Assembly (NCBI GenBank): GCA_018821535.1
Contig: JAHJLV010000025.1
Coordinates: 1-64,000 of the forward strand
DNA from: Pseudomonadota bacterium
GTDB lineage: Bacteria; Desulfobacterota; Desulfobacteria; Desulfobacterales; Desulfobacteraceae
Reading direction: 5' to 3'
DNA length: 64,000 bases
The position numbers were made by a program, and so were the translations under genes. Of the stretch, positions 18,655 through 26,468 are shown one piece after another. The notes below the pieces were generated by a model, which worked only from the letters and a program-made list of their open reading frames with translations, was not told the origin of the DNA and ran no database searches. Position 1 is the stretch's first letter; each line of letters opens with the position of its first letter.

Positions 18655-19239
18655 ATGCCCAACCGTGTGACAGAACTACATTCTATAATGCCAATTGCGA
18701 ATATAGCCAGTGTATTAGCGCATGGCATTTTATCACATGATAATGCTATGAATTTACCCCATTCTGATGTATCCTTTGCCAAAATTCAGAGCAAGCGGGA
18801 TAGCAAAGAAGTACCAAATGGATTAAAGCTCCACCAGTATGCTAATCTGTATTTTCATGCACGTAATCCGATGATGTATAAAAGGCAGGGGCAAATTAAT
18901 GAACTTTGCGTTCTAAGTATATCAAATCAAGTGATAAATCTACCAGGAGTTGTCCTAACAGATCAAAATGCCGCTAGCGATTATGTCCGTTTTTTAGCAC
19001 CAACCGAATACGATAAAATTAATTTTGACTGGGTTTATGCTGATGATTGGAGAGATTCTGACCAAATTATTCAATGGCGTAAGTCTTCGGCTAAATGTGC
19101 AGAAGTTTTAGTGCCTCACCGTGTCGAGACTTTTTATATTCAAAGAGCATACATAGTGAAGGAATCATTGAAAGAAAGTTTGTCTCTGCAAGGCTTTAAA
19201 TGTGAAATTGTAGTTAATCCAAATCTTTTCTTCAGATAA
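18655..19239 (+). CDS. darT: DarT-family DNA ADP-ribosyltransferase toxin
   Basis: This 194-aa protein matches DarT (DUF4433), which transfers ADP-ribose from NAD+ to bases in single-stranded DNA and blocks replication. Diagnostic blocks are the N-terminal LHSIMPIANIASVLAHGILS (residues 8-27), YANLYFHARNPMMYK (62-76) and CAEVLVPHRV, where Glu150 fits the catalytic glutamate. It is followed after 11 bp by its antitoxin gene. Known DarT systems act as toxin-antitoxin modules and anti-phage defences. Base specificity (thymidine or guanosine) cannot be assigned from sequence alone. Confidence 0.9.
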   Translation: MPNRVTELHSIMPIANIASVLAHGILSHDNAMNLPHSDVSFAKIQSKRDSKEVPNGLKLHQYANLYFHARNPMMYKRQGQINELCVLSISNQVINLPGVVLTDQNAASDYVRFLAPTEYDKINFDWVYADDWRDSDQIIQWRKSSAKCAEVLVPHRVETFYIQRAYIVKESLKESLSLQGFKCEIVVNPNLFFR

Positions 19240-19250
19240 GGAATTCTAAA

Positions 19251-20369
19251 ATGATTAAAGTACTAATAGGAAATATTTTCGACAGCAACGCTCAAACCCT
19301 TGTCAATACAGTAAACTGCGTTGGTGTTATGGGGAAAGGAATTGCATTAGAATTTAAAAAACGATTCCCTGATATGATGAAAGATTACAAGACTCGCTGC
19401 ACCACAAAAATGATACAACCTGGAGAACCTTATCTGTTTAGAGATTTGATAGGAACATCTATACTGAATTTTCCAACGAAAAATCATTGGCGTTCCCCTT
19501 CGAGGCTCGAAGACATAATTAAAGGTCTTTATATTTTTACCCAAAAATATAAAGATTGGGGGATCAAATCAATTGCGTTTCCCCCATTGGGCTGTGGAAA
19601 TGGTGGTTTAGATTGGAAAATAGTTGGTCCACTAATGTACCAATCTTTTATTTCATTAGATATCTCTGTCGAAATATATGCACCATTTGGAACTTCACAT
19701 GAATTGTTGAAGCCAGAATTTTTGGCTACTCAAAGAATTAGCCATAAAAAAATCAAAGGAGTCATGCATAAAAAACTCAAAGAAGAATGGGTTGCAATAT
19801 TAGAGGTTTTAGATCGTTTATCAAAAGAAACATATGCACCGTATGTAGGTCGAACAGTTTTTCAAAAAATTTGCTATGTGATGACAGAACAGGGATTTGA
19901 TACCGGATTTCAATTCAAGCAGGGCAGCTATGGCCCACATTCACAGGATGTAAAAGATGCTCTTATGGTTTTTGCCAATTCAAACCTTGCAATGGAACAA
20001 GAATTTGGGAGGATGACCCGTCTCTTTATTGGCTCTGAATACCCTTCTTTTCGCGAAAACTTTAAAGATTATCTGGATACAATGAAATCCAAAATTGATA
20101 AAACTGTTGATCTGTTTAGTCGTATTAAAGATACAAATCAAGCCGAAGAAGTTGCCACTGTTTTTTATTCTGCTCGGAAATTAAAAAAAGATAATGGAAA
20201 AGTCTCTGAACAAGATCTATTTGATTATATATTAAAATGGAAAAAAAAATGGGATAGCCCTGAAAAAAAACTCTCCGTAGCTTCTGCTATCCGTAATCTC
20301 GTAATGTTGAAATGGGTCTCTGTTCAATTTTCGGATGATTTAGTTGAAGACGATATTTTATTCATTTGA
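19251..20369 (+). CDS. darG: DarG-family antitoxin (macrodomain DNA ADP-ribosyl glycohydrolase)
   Basis: This 372-aa protein has an N-terminal macrodomain (about 1-155) with the ADP-ribose-binding features NTVNCVGVMGKGIALEFK (18-35) and PPLGCGNGGLDW. The C-terminal half (about 175-372) contains LSKETYAPYVGRTVFQKICY. The macrodomain removes ADP-ribose from DNA, and the C-terminal domain of DarG proteins binds DarT directly. Adjacency and order (toxin, then antitoxin) are canonical. Its AT-rich composition resembles the R-M genes rather than the downstream flavoprotein gene. Confidence 0.92.
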   Translation: MIKVLIGNIFDSNAQTLVNTVNCVGVMGKGIALEFKKRFPDMMKDYKTRCTTKMIQPGEPYLFRDLIGTSILNFPTKNHWRSPSRLEDIIKGLYIFTQKYKDWGIKSIAFPPLGCGNGGLDWKIVGPLMYQSFISLDISVEIYAPFGTSHELLKPEFLATQRISHKKIKGVMHKKLKEEWVAILEVLDRLSKETYAPYVGRTVFQKICYVMTEQGFDTGFQFKQGSYGPHSQDVKDALMVFANSNLAMEQEFGRMTRLFIGSEYPSFRENFKDYLDTMKSKIDKTVDLFSRIKDTNQAEEVATVFYSARKLKKDNGKVSEQDLFDYILKWKKKWDSPEKKLSVASAIRNLVMLKWVSVQFSDDLVEDDILFI

Positions 20370-20458
20370 AAATTAATACTCTAAAAAACTCTACTAAACC
20401 TTGAACAAGTAAGATGCAGCGAAGTGAAGGATACGAATAATTTAATAGCGGGTGTGAT

Positions 20459-21661
20459 GTGGCAAAGCTGACAGATGTTGTGATTATCGGAGCCGGGGCT
20501 TCCGGGCTGATGTGCGCGGCTGCGGCAGGGTATCGGGGCCGGAAGGTCTGCGTGATTGATCACAGCAGTTCTCCGGGCAAAAAGATCCTGATGTCCGGCG
20601 GCGGGCGGTGTAATTTTACCAACCGGATGGTCAGTGCTGATCAGTATCTGTGCAGCAACCCTCATTTTTGCAAATCTGCCTTGAGCCGGTTTACACCTGA
20701 TGATTTTCTGGCACTGATCCAAAAATACGGTATAGCATTTCATGAGCGCGAGCATGGCCAGCTTTTCTGCAATGACAACGCCTCGGATATTCTGGATATG
20801 CTGGTCACTGAATGTGACCGGGCAGGGGTGGAGCGGATCATCAATGTGCCTGTGGAAAGTGTCCGGGCGGTCAGTCCGCAGGAAGGTGGTGATTCATCCC
20901 GGTTTCAGGTTAAAATTGCTGGAAGGACGATCAGGGCACAGTCTGTTGTGATTGCCACAGGCGGGGTATCGATTCCCGGTTCAGGGTCCAGTCCCTTTGG
21001 ATACAAACTTGCAGAGCAGTTTGGAATACGGGTATTGTCGCCAAGACCCGGTCTTGTGCCATTTACGCTTGCCCGTGAGGATAAGGATCGTTTTTCCGGT
21101 CTTTCAGGGGTGTCCGTGGATGCAAGAATTTGTGTCGGGAAAATATCATTTACTGAAAAACTGCTCTTCACCCACAGAGGGCTGAGCGGGCCTGTGGTTC
21201 TTCAGATTTCTTCCTACTGGAATCCGGGAGAGATCATTACGATCAATTTTCTTCCACACACAGATATATTTGAAATTTTAAAATCAGAGCAGATGCAGTA
21301 TCCCAAAAAACATGTTAAGTCTGTTCTGGTGCAAAACCTTCCCCGACGTCTGGTGGAAACACTTTTTAAACCGGATGTGACTGATCAGCCGGTCAGCGCT
21401 TTATCCCATGCGGTTTTCAGGCAGATTTCAGATGCGCTAACCGCCTGTGAAATCAAGCCCGGCGGAACAGAAGGGTACAGAACCGCCGAGGTGACCGTGG
21501 GCGGGGTTGACTGCAATGCCATCTCATCAAAAACCATGGAATCAAGGCAGGTTCCAGGGCTGTATTTTATTGGCGAGGTGCTGGATGTCACAGGCATGCT
21601 GGGCGGATATAATCTGCAGTGGGCATGGTCATCAGGATTTTGTGCAGGACAGCATGTGTGA
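20459..21661 (+). CDS. HI0933/YhiN-type FAD-dependent oxidoreductase
   Basis: This 400-aa flavoprotein of the HI0933-like (BaiN-related) family starts at GTG. It has a Rossmann dinucleotide motif GAGASGLMCA (residues 11-20), the family signature GGGRCNFTN (about 46-54), GGVSIPGSGSSPFGYKLAE and a C-terminal second FAD contact, GLYFIGEVLDVTGMLGGYNLQWA. Substrate and role are unknown for most members. It ends the AT-rich island: GC content returns to the chromosomal level here. Confidence 0.88.
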   Translation: MAKLTDVVIIGAGASGLMCAAAAGYRGRKVCVIDHSSSPGKKILMSGGGRCNFTNRMVSADQYLCSNPHFCKSALSRFTPDDFLALIQKYGIAFHEREHGQLFCNDNASDILDMLVTECDRAGVERIINVPVESVRAVSPQEGGDSSRFQVKIAGRTIRAQSVVIATGGVSIPGSGSSPFGYKLAEQFGIRVLSPRPGLVPFTLAREDKDRFSGLSGVSVDARICVGKISFTEKLLFTHRGLSGPVVLQISSYWNPGEIITINFLPHTDIFEILKSEQMQYPKKHVKSVLVQNLPRRLVETLFKPDVTDQPVSALSHAVFRQISDALTACEIKPGGTEGYRTAEVTVGGVDCNAISSKTMESRQVPGLYFIGEVLDVTGMLGGYNLQWAWSSGFCAGQHV

Positions 21662-21683
21662 AATATAAAATTAAGGATGGATC

Positions 21684-22214
21684 ATGGTTGAAAAACAAAT
21701 ATTGGAAACTTCAAAGGATTTTAAACAGTTCTGGAAGAAAAAGGGTCCGTATCGATATGCGCTGACCTGTAATGAATTTCCCCCGGTTCTGCTGGAACCT
21801 GAACAGTGGCTGTTTTCAGATGATGTGGTGGCGTTGTTAAAAGCCCTGATGCAGTTTGATGTGCGCAAAATGAAATTTGTGAAAGCGCCTTTTAACCCGG
21901 ATAACAAAACGATTTTACGGCCTGAAATGCTCAGCCCCTGGAAAATTAATAATTTCCCCGAAGAATGGAATATCTGTGTCAGTGAATATTTTATTCCTGA
22001 AGGACATCTGACCCAGGCAGTGATGGACCAGATCCGGGATGCAGAGGGAAAAAATGATGCGGCCCGGATTGAGCAGGTCTTTTTCCAATGCCTTGAGCAG
22101 GAGATTGAAAGTTTTGGATATCTGCTTTTTCGATGTGACGGCGTGCTTAAAAATGAGGCCATCAGAACCTATCTTGATGAATGGGAAAAAGATGACCAGG
22201 AAGCCGGTTTTTGA
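21684..22214 (+). CDS. Uncharacterised soluble protein
   Basis: I do not recognise this 176-aa protein. It is hydrophilic and aromatic-rich, with no signal peptide, membrane segment or obvious metal motif. It starts 22 bp after the flavoprotein gene and probably shares its transcript. Codon use resembles surrounding genes, and the reading frame is supported by its tight placement between the flavoprotein gene and a convergent terminator. Function unknown. Confidence 0.65.
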   Translation: MVEKQILETSKDFKQFWKKKGPYRYALTCNEFPPVLLEPEQWLFSDDVVALLKALMQFDVRKMKFVKAPFNPDNKTILRPEMLSPWKINNFPEEWNICVSEYFIPEGHLTQAVMDQIRDAEGKNDAARIEQVFFQCLEQEIESFGYLLFRCDGVLKNEAIRTYLDEWEKDDQEAGF

Positions 22215-22218
22215 TCTG

Positions 22219-22237
22219 CCCTGTATTTTTTACAGGG
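22219..22237. terminator. Bidirectional hairpin between convergent genes
   Basis: CCCTGTA (22219-22225), a five-T loop and TACAGGG (22231-22237) form a perfect 7-bp stem. It lies between the unknown gene and the convergent TetR gene, just overlapping the latter's stop codon. Confidence 0.5.
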
Positions 22238-22883
22238 TATCCGGAATGATGGCCCTGAGAATGGTTTCTTCTGTCATGTCCAGAAATTCTTCGCGCGTAA
22301 ACTGTTTGAGGTTCCAGCTTCTCAAGGCATAAAGCGAGATTTGAAAGACAAGCATATTGGCTGCAAAAAAAGGATCTGAAACCTTGAATGCCTGGCTTTC
22401 CACGCCTTTGGCAATAATGTCCTCAAAGAGTTTAACAAACTCCCCTTCTTTTTTTAAAATAATTTTGAGAAATTTTCGGGGTAAAACCCGGGTTTCTCTA
22501 TACATCATCAAAAGATCATTTCTGAAATCATATGTAATTTCAAGGGATTGACGAAGCACAGCTTTTAATTTCGCCTTTGGTTCCTTGATGTTCAGGATAT
22601 CATTTTTGATTACAAATTCCATAATCAGGTTGTGATAATTGTTAAAAGCAATGCACAGGATATCTTCCTTTCCGCTGATATAATGGTAGAGGTTCCCAAG
22701 ATTGATGCCTGTGGCATTTGCAATATCCCGCATGCTGGTTTGCGAATATCCCTTTTTGATGAACAGTTTTGACGCTTTTTTGACAATCATTACCTGCCGA
22801 TTTTTAAAAATCTGCTGCTGGCGGGGCGTGAGTTTTTTGTCGGAATTTTCACGGTTGGGAACAGGTTGATCAGTATCGGTCAT
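22230..22883 (-). CDS. TetR-family transcriptional regulator of the divergent TRAP operon
   Basis: This 217-aa TetR regulator has its helix-turn-helix in the N-terminal region (FIKKGYSQTSMRDIANATGI then LGNLYHYISGKEDIL) and a larger ligand-binding domain resembling fatty-acid/acyl-CoA responsive TetR proteins. I chose ATG 22883, which follows a GAGG ribosome-binding site at good spacing. An upstream in-frame ATG is less well placed. It diverges from the dehydratase-like/TRAP operon, and the intergenic region has two ACAAACGTTTGT palindromes. I infer that it represses that operon and itself until an acyl-CoA or acid ligand binds. Confidence 0.88.
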   Translation of the reverse strand: MTDTDQPVPNRENSDKKLTPRQQQIFKNRQVMIVKKASKLFIKKGYSQTSMRDIANATGINLGNLYHYISGKEDILCIAFNNYHNLIMEFVIKNDILNIKEPKAKLKAVLRQSLEITYDFRNDLLMMYRETRVLPRKFLKIILKKEGEFVKLFEDIIAKGVESQAFKVSDPFFAANMLVFQISLYALRSWNLKQFTREEFLDMTEETILRAIIPDTL

Positions 22884-23241
22884 CAGATCCTCATTTTTTA
22901 TGCGTGACACATCATATTGCTGCACAAGTATCAAATCCCCCTGTTCAAATCAAGCTTTGAATACATCGGTCGTGTTACGGAAGACAATACATACCATTCA
23001 GGTTCTGGTTTTAATGAAAACATATGAAAAACTCAAAACAAACGTTTGTTTTATTATTAATACAAACGTTTGTTTTAAATATTTCTATAATTATTTGATA
23101 TTAAAGGATAATTTGTTTTTAAAATTTTTCTTGATTATTAATTAATTTTCTGTATTATTATGAACCTTATTCAGTTTAAAAGTTTTGTGAACAGGTGAAT
23201 GCAACCTGTTTTGCAACCCTAAATAAAAAGGAGTCAGCAGC
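22884..23241. other. Divergent regulatory region, tetR / TRAP operon
   Basis: This 358-bp AT-rich region separates the two divergent genes. It contains the tandem palindromes described separately and a consensus TATAAT (23086-23091) oriented toward the operon. Outside the operators I see no gene. The operon's first gene has a clear AAAAGGAGT ribosome-binding site. Confidence 0.6.
23035..23091 (+). promoter_or_regulatory. Twin TetR-type operators and -10 element
   Basis: AAAACAAACGTTTGTTTT (23035-23052) is a perfect 18-bp palindrome, and its core ACAAACGTTTGT recurs at 23062-23073. The centres are 24 bp apart. A perfect -10 hexamer TATAAT is at 23086-23091, and its -35 region would fall inside the second palindrome. 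TetR dimers bound here would block RNA polymerase. The sites are seen directly; binding by the neighbouring regulator is inference. Confidence 0.75.
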
Positions 23242-24789
23242 ATGATTAAAACAGTGGAACAATATCTGGAAAGTCTGGATGACGGGCGACAAGTCTGGTG
23301 TCTGGGAGAAAAAGTAACCGATGTCCGGACACATCCGTCCATCAGCACCATCATCCGGATGGCGGCCATGGACTATGTTTTACCCAATCACCCGGATTAC
23401 CGGGATATTTTTGTCACCCAGGATAAGGATGGAGAAGATATCAATTTTCTGCTCACATCTCCTAAAACATCCGAGGATATGCTCCGGCGCCGGGAATGCT
23501 ACCTGGTCGGCATGCGAACCGGCGGCGGCGTTCTTGTGCACTGCATGGGCGCAGATGCCCTGGCCTCATTCAGTGTGGCAGCTGAAGTCATGGACAAAAA
23601 ACTGGGCACAAACTATATGGAGCGCGTTGAAAATTACCGGCAGTACCTGCAGAAAAACGATCTTGCCCTTACCGGTGCAATCACGGATGTGAAAGGGGAT
23701 CGCAGCCTTCACCCGTCTGCACAAAAGCAGCATAAGGATTATTATCTGAGAATTGTGGATAAAAAAGAAGATGGCATTGTTGTCCGGGGTGCCAAGGTGC
23801 ATATCAGTGCATCTCCCTGTGCCAATGAGCTGTTGTGCCTGCCATGCAGAACCATGGGAGAAGCGGACAGGGATTATGCCGTGGCCTTTGCTGTGCCGGT
23901 TAATACGCCCGGGGTGAAGCTTCTGGCGGTTGAGCCCAATGTCAGGCTTTACGGAGAAGAATGCGAATTTGATAATCCCGAGTCAGATCATCTGCAGCCC
24001 TCGGAATCTTTGGTCATTTTTGATGATGTGTTTGTCCCCTGGGAAAGGGTTTTCATGTGCGGCGAATGGCAGCACTCCCAGAGTCTGGTGTATGCATTTG
24101 CCAGCTATCATAGGCTTTTCGGCACCTGCAAGATGACCCGGCAGCTGGAACTGATGACCGGAGCGGCAAAGCTCATTGCCGAATACAACGGGGTTGACAG
24201 GATCCCCCATGTCCGCAAAAAGCTGGCCTGGATGGCGTATGTCACGGAAACCGTGCAGATGTTGTCCAAACAGGCCTGTCTTGAACCGATTTCTGAATTC
24301 GGGATGGATGTGATGATGCCCAACCGGATGGCCATCAATGCCTCAAAATTCACGTATGCGAGCAATTTTCACACCATGTGTCAGCACATGCACGACATCG
24401 GCGGTGGACTTACAACCACTGTGCCTGCTTACCGGGACTGGAAAAACAAGGAAATCTCGCCATATATTGAAAAATATCTGTCCGCAAAAGATGGGGTCAC
24501 CACAGAAGACCGGCTGCGCATTCTGCGGCTGATCAAGGATTGCACAGGCAATCACTGGCAGGTGGATACGATTCATGGTGAAGGGTCAATGGCGGCCCAG
24601 GAGATGTTTCTGTACGGCAGCGCAGACTGGTCGAAACTTGAAGCCGCAGCAAGACGCGCAGCGCATATGGATGGCTGGCAGTCTGATGCCACCTACGGCA
24701 AGCTTTTGCTGATCAAAGATTGCGTCAATATGCCTGAACTGGATGAATCGTACCAAGGCTTTGCACCAACGTTAAAAACAGAGCGTTAA
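23242..24789 (+). CDS. 4-hydroxybutyryl-CoA dehydratase / HpaB-superfamily enzyme
   Basis: This 515-aa protein belongs to the 4-hydroxyphenylacetate 3-hydroxylase superfamily, which includes FAD monooxygenases and the anaerobic [4Fe-4S]-FAD enzyme 4-hydroxybutyryl-CoA dehydratase. Cys101 (in HCMGADAL), His290 and Cys296 (YHRLFGTC) fall close to three of the four cluster ligands known for the clostridial dehydratase (Cys99, Cys103, His292, Cys299). The position matching Cys99 appears to be Val97. The middle region has the flavin/acyl-CoA-type fold features of the family. The context (TRAP importer, CoA-transferase, likely anaerobe) argues for a CoA-ester dehydratase or isomerase rather than an oxygenase. 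The substrate is not determined. Confidence 0.75.
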   Translation: MIKTVEQYLESLDDGRQVWCLGEKVTDVRTHPSISTIIRMAAMDYVLPNHPDYRDIFVTQDKDGEDINFLLTSPKTSEDMLRRRECYLVGMRTGGGVLVHCMGADALASFSVAAEVMDKKLGTNYMERVENYRQYLQKNDLALTGAITDVKGDRSLHPSAQKQHKDYYLRIVDKKEDGIVVRGAKVHISASPCANELLCLPCRTMGEADRDYAVAFAVPVNTPGVKLLAVEPNVRLYGEECEFDNPESDHLQPSESLVIFDDVFVPWERVFMCGEWQHSQSLVYAFASYHRLFGTCKMTRQLELMTGAAKLIAEYNGVDRIPHVRKKLAWMAYVTETVQMLSKQACLEPISEFGMDVMMPNRMAINASKFTYASNFHTMCQHMHDIGGGLTTTVPAYRDWKNKEISPYIEKYLSAKDGVTTEDRLRILRLIKDCTGNHWQVDTIHGEGSMAAQEMFLYGSADWSKLEAAARRAAHMDGWQSDATYGKLLLIKDCVNMPELDESYQGFAPTLKTER

Positions 24790-24826
24790 ACATTAATGAA
24801 AATTTGATTGGATCAAGGAGAAGCAA

Positions 24827-25822
24827 ATGAAAAAAAGAATGATGTGTCTTGTGCTGATGGTTTTATGTGTCCTGTTAACCGGTTTTGTTCCAGGTGTTTT
24901 TGCAGGGGAAAAAGAGTTGAAACTGGCGTCATGGGGGTCACCCAAACATTATGGTTCAATTGAGCTGACAAAATGGATTGCGGACGTCAATGCGGCTGCT
25001 GCGGGCAAAGTTAAAATAGTTGATTATCCGGGCGGCCAGCTGTATGGCCCCAGTGAAATGCATATGGCTCTGGCCAAAGGGGCTGTGGATATGGGCGTTA
25101 CCCTGCAGCCTGCCATGATGGCCATGGTTCCGATGCTTCAGGGTGTTTATCTTCCGTTTGCCTTTGACAATCTGGACCATGCTGCCAAGGCATACACCGG
25201 AGAGTCTCTGGCCATCATTGAAAAAGCCATGGAAAAAAAGAGAATCAAATATGTATGGACCATTTTCGGTGACGGGGTTCATCTGTACAGTGCAAAGAAA
25301 AGTATTGAAAGCGTTGATGATCTCAAAGGGCTTCGCATCCTTTCTTCAAGCCCTGTAATTACACGGATTTTTGCAGATCTGGGCGCTGCACCGGATTCGT
25401 CCATTCCAAATACCGAGCTTTACATGGCCTTGAAAAGAGGTGTTTCTGATGCCATGGCAAACAGCATTGTGGGTGGATTCTTTGCCAAATCATATGAGGT
25501 TGCCCCGTATGTCACGAAAATGGACATGAGTTTTGCCACAATGATGATCTGTATGAATCTGAATCAATGGAACAAACTGCCAAAAGATGTTCAGGAAGTC
25601 ATGCGGGATCTGGGTGAAAAAGCCAGTGCGAGCACGGTTGCATCGGGAAAAGCCTGGGAAACCAAGTTTACGGATGAAATGGTAAAAGTGGGCGGCATCG
25701 TCACCCGTATTCCAGATGAAGAAAGAGCCAAAATCAAAAAAGTCAGCCAGGGCCTCTGGGACGAATGGGCTAAGGAAAACGGTCCGGATGCGAAAAGGCT
25801 TCTGGAGCTCAACGCGAACTGA
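24827..25822 (+). CDS. dctP: TRAP transporter substrate-binding protein (DctP family)
   Basis: This 331-aa periplasmic receptor has a signal peptide (about residues 1-26, ending GVFAGE) and the DctP fold. The C-terminal half shows the typical DLKGLRILSS and a conserved arginine-containing region. GAAPDSSIPNTELYMALKRGVSDA is the family's ligand-proximal stretch. It captures an organic acid, presumably a carboxylate, and delivers it to DctQM. AAGGAG precedes the start. A strong hairpin separates it from dctQ, probably giving receptor-rich expression. Confidence 0.93.
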   Translation: MKKRMMCLVLMVLCVLLTGFVPGVFAGEKELKLASWGSPKHYGSIELTKWIADVNAAAAGKVKIVDYPGGQLYGPSEMHMALAKGAVDMGVTLQPAMMAMVPMLQGVYLPFAFDNLDHAAKAYTGESLAIIEKAMEKKRIKYVWTIFGDGVHLYSAKKSIESVDDLKGLRILSSSPVITRIFADLGAAPDSSIPNTELYMALKRGVSDAMANSIVGGFFAKSYEVAPYVTKMDMSFATMMICMNLNQWNKLPKDVQEVMRDLGEKASASTVASGKAWETKFTDEMVKVGGIVTRIPDEERAKIKKVSQGLWDEWAKENGPDAKRLLELNAN

Positions 25823-25867
25823 TAAGGCCTGTTGCGGGGAACCCGTTGATCCCCTTTGTTCTGGATG

Positions 25868-25912
25868 CAAACCACTTGCCTGTATTTTTTCGATCCCGGG
25901 GTAAGTGGTTTG
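25868..25912 (+). terminator. Intercistronic hairpin between dctP and dctQ
   Basis: CAAACCACTT (25868-25877) pairs perfectly with AAGTGGTTTG (25903-25912), and the stem can extend inward by about four more pairs with wobbles. It is followed by TCATTTTA. It may act as a partial terminator or mRNA stabiliser that lets the binding protein outnumber the permease. Confidence 0.5.
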
Positions 25913-25951
25913 TCATTTTACAATTAAAAATGGTTTTGGGCAGGAGAAAAT

Positions 25952-26455
25952 ATGGAAACACCGGTTAAAAAAAAAATGATCTTTCGCTGGATTGATTCTC
26001 TCAGTGAATTGGGCGGTAATCTGTCCGCTGTTCTGCTGTGGATTATCGCCATTATTGTGACCTATGAAGTTGCTGCAAGATATCTGTTCAATGCGCCGAC
26101 AACCTGGGTTCAGGAAACAAGTGTATATTTGTGGATGGGGGTCGGGCTGCTGGGTGCTGCATATGCCCTGAAAATGGACAGCCATTTCGGAATCACCATC
26201 TTTGTTGACAAGCTGTCTGCAAAAAATCGCAGAAAAATACAGATCGCAAGTCATCTGGCTGGGCTTGCCTATTCACTGACCTTTGTGTATCAGGGGTTCT
26301 TGCAGACCAAACTTTCCTATGACCTTGAAGATGTCAGTAACGGTTTGATGGCCACTCCCCTCTGGATCCCATGGATGCTGATGCCCGTCGGCGCAGCATT
26401 GCTGGCACTGCAATTTATCAACAAGATCGCCGAAGAAATTTCAAAGGGCAAATAA
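25952..26455 (+). CDS. dctQ: TRAP transporter small membrane subunit (DctQ family)
   Basis: This 167-aa protein has four predicted membrane helices, as expected for DctQ. The WVQETSVYLWMGVGLLGAAYAL stretch and the following GHF/HFGI-type segment (SHFGITIFVD) are family hallmarks. It forms the small integral subunit of the TRAP permease and is 13 bp upstream of dctM. Confidence 0.9.
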   Translation: METPVKKKMIFRWIDSLSELGGNLSAVLLWIIAIIVTYEVAARYLFNAPTTWVQETSVYLWMGVGLLGAAYALKMDSHFGITIFVDKLSAKNRRKIQIASHLAGLAYSLTFVYQGFLQTKLSYDLEDVSNGLMATPLWIPWMLMPVGAALLALQFINKIAEEISKGK

Positions 26456-26468
26456 AGGGAGCAACAGT

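Noticed and set aside
23242..24789. Annotation as an oxygen-dependent 4-hydroxyphenylacetate 3-monooxygenase
   Set aside because: The retained Cys/His positions and the TRAP/CoA-transferase context favour an anaerobic CoA-ester enzyme, although family membership alone would allow the other name.
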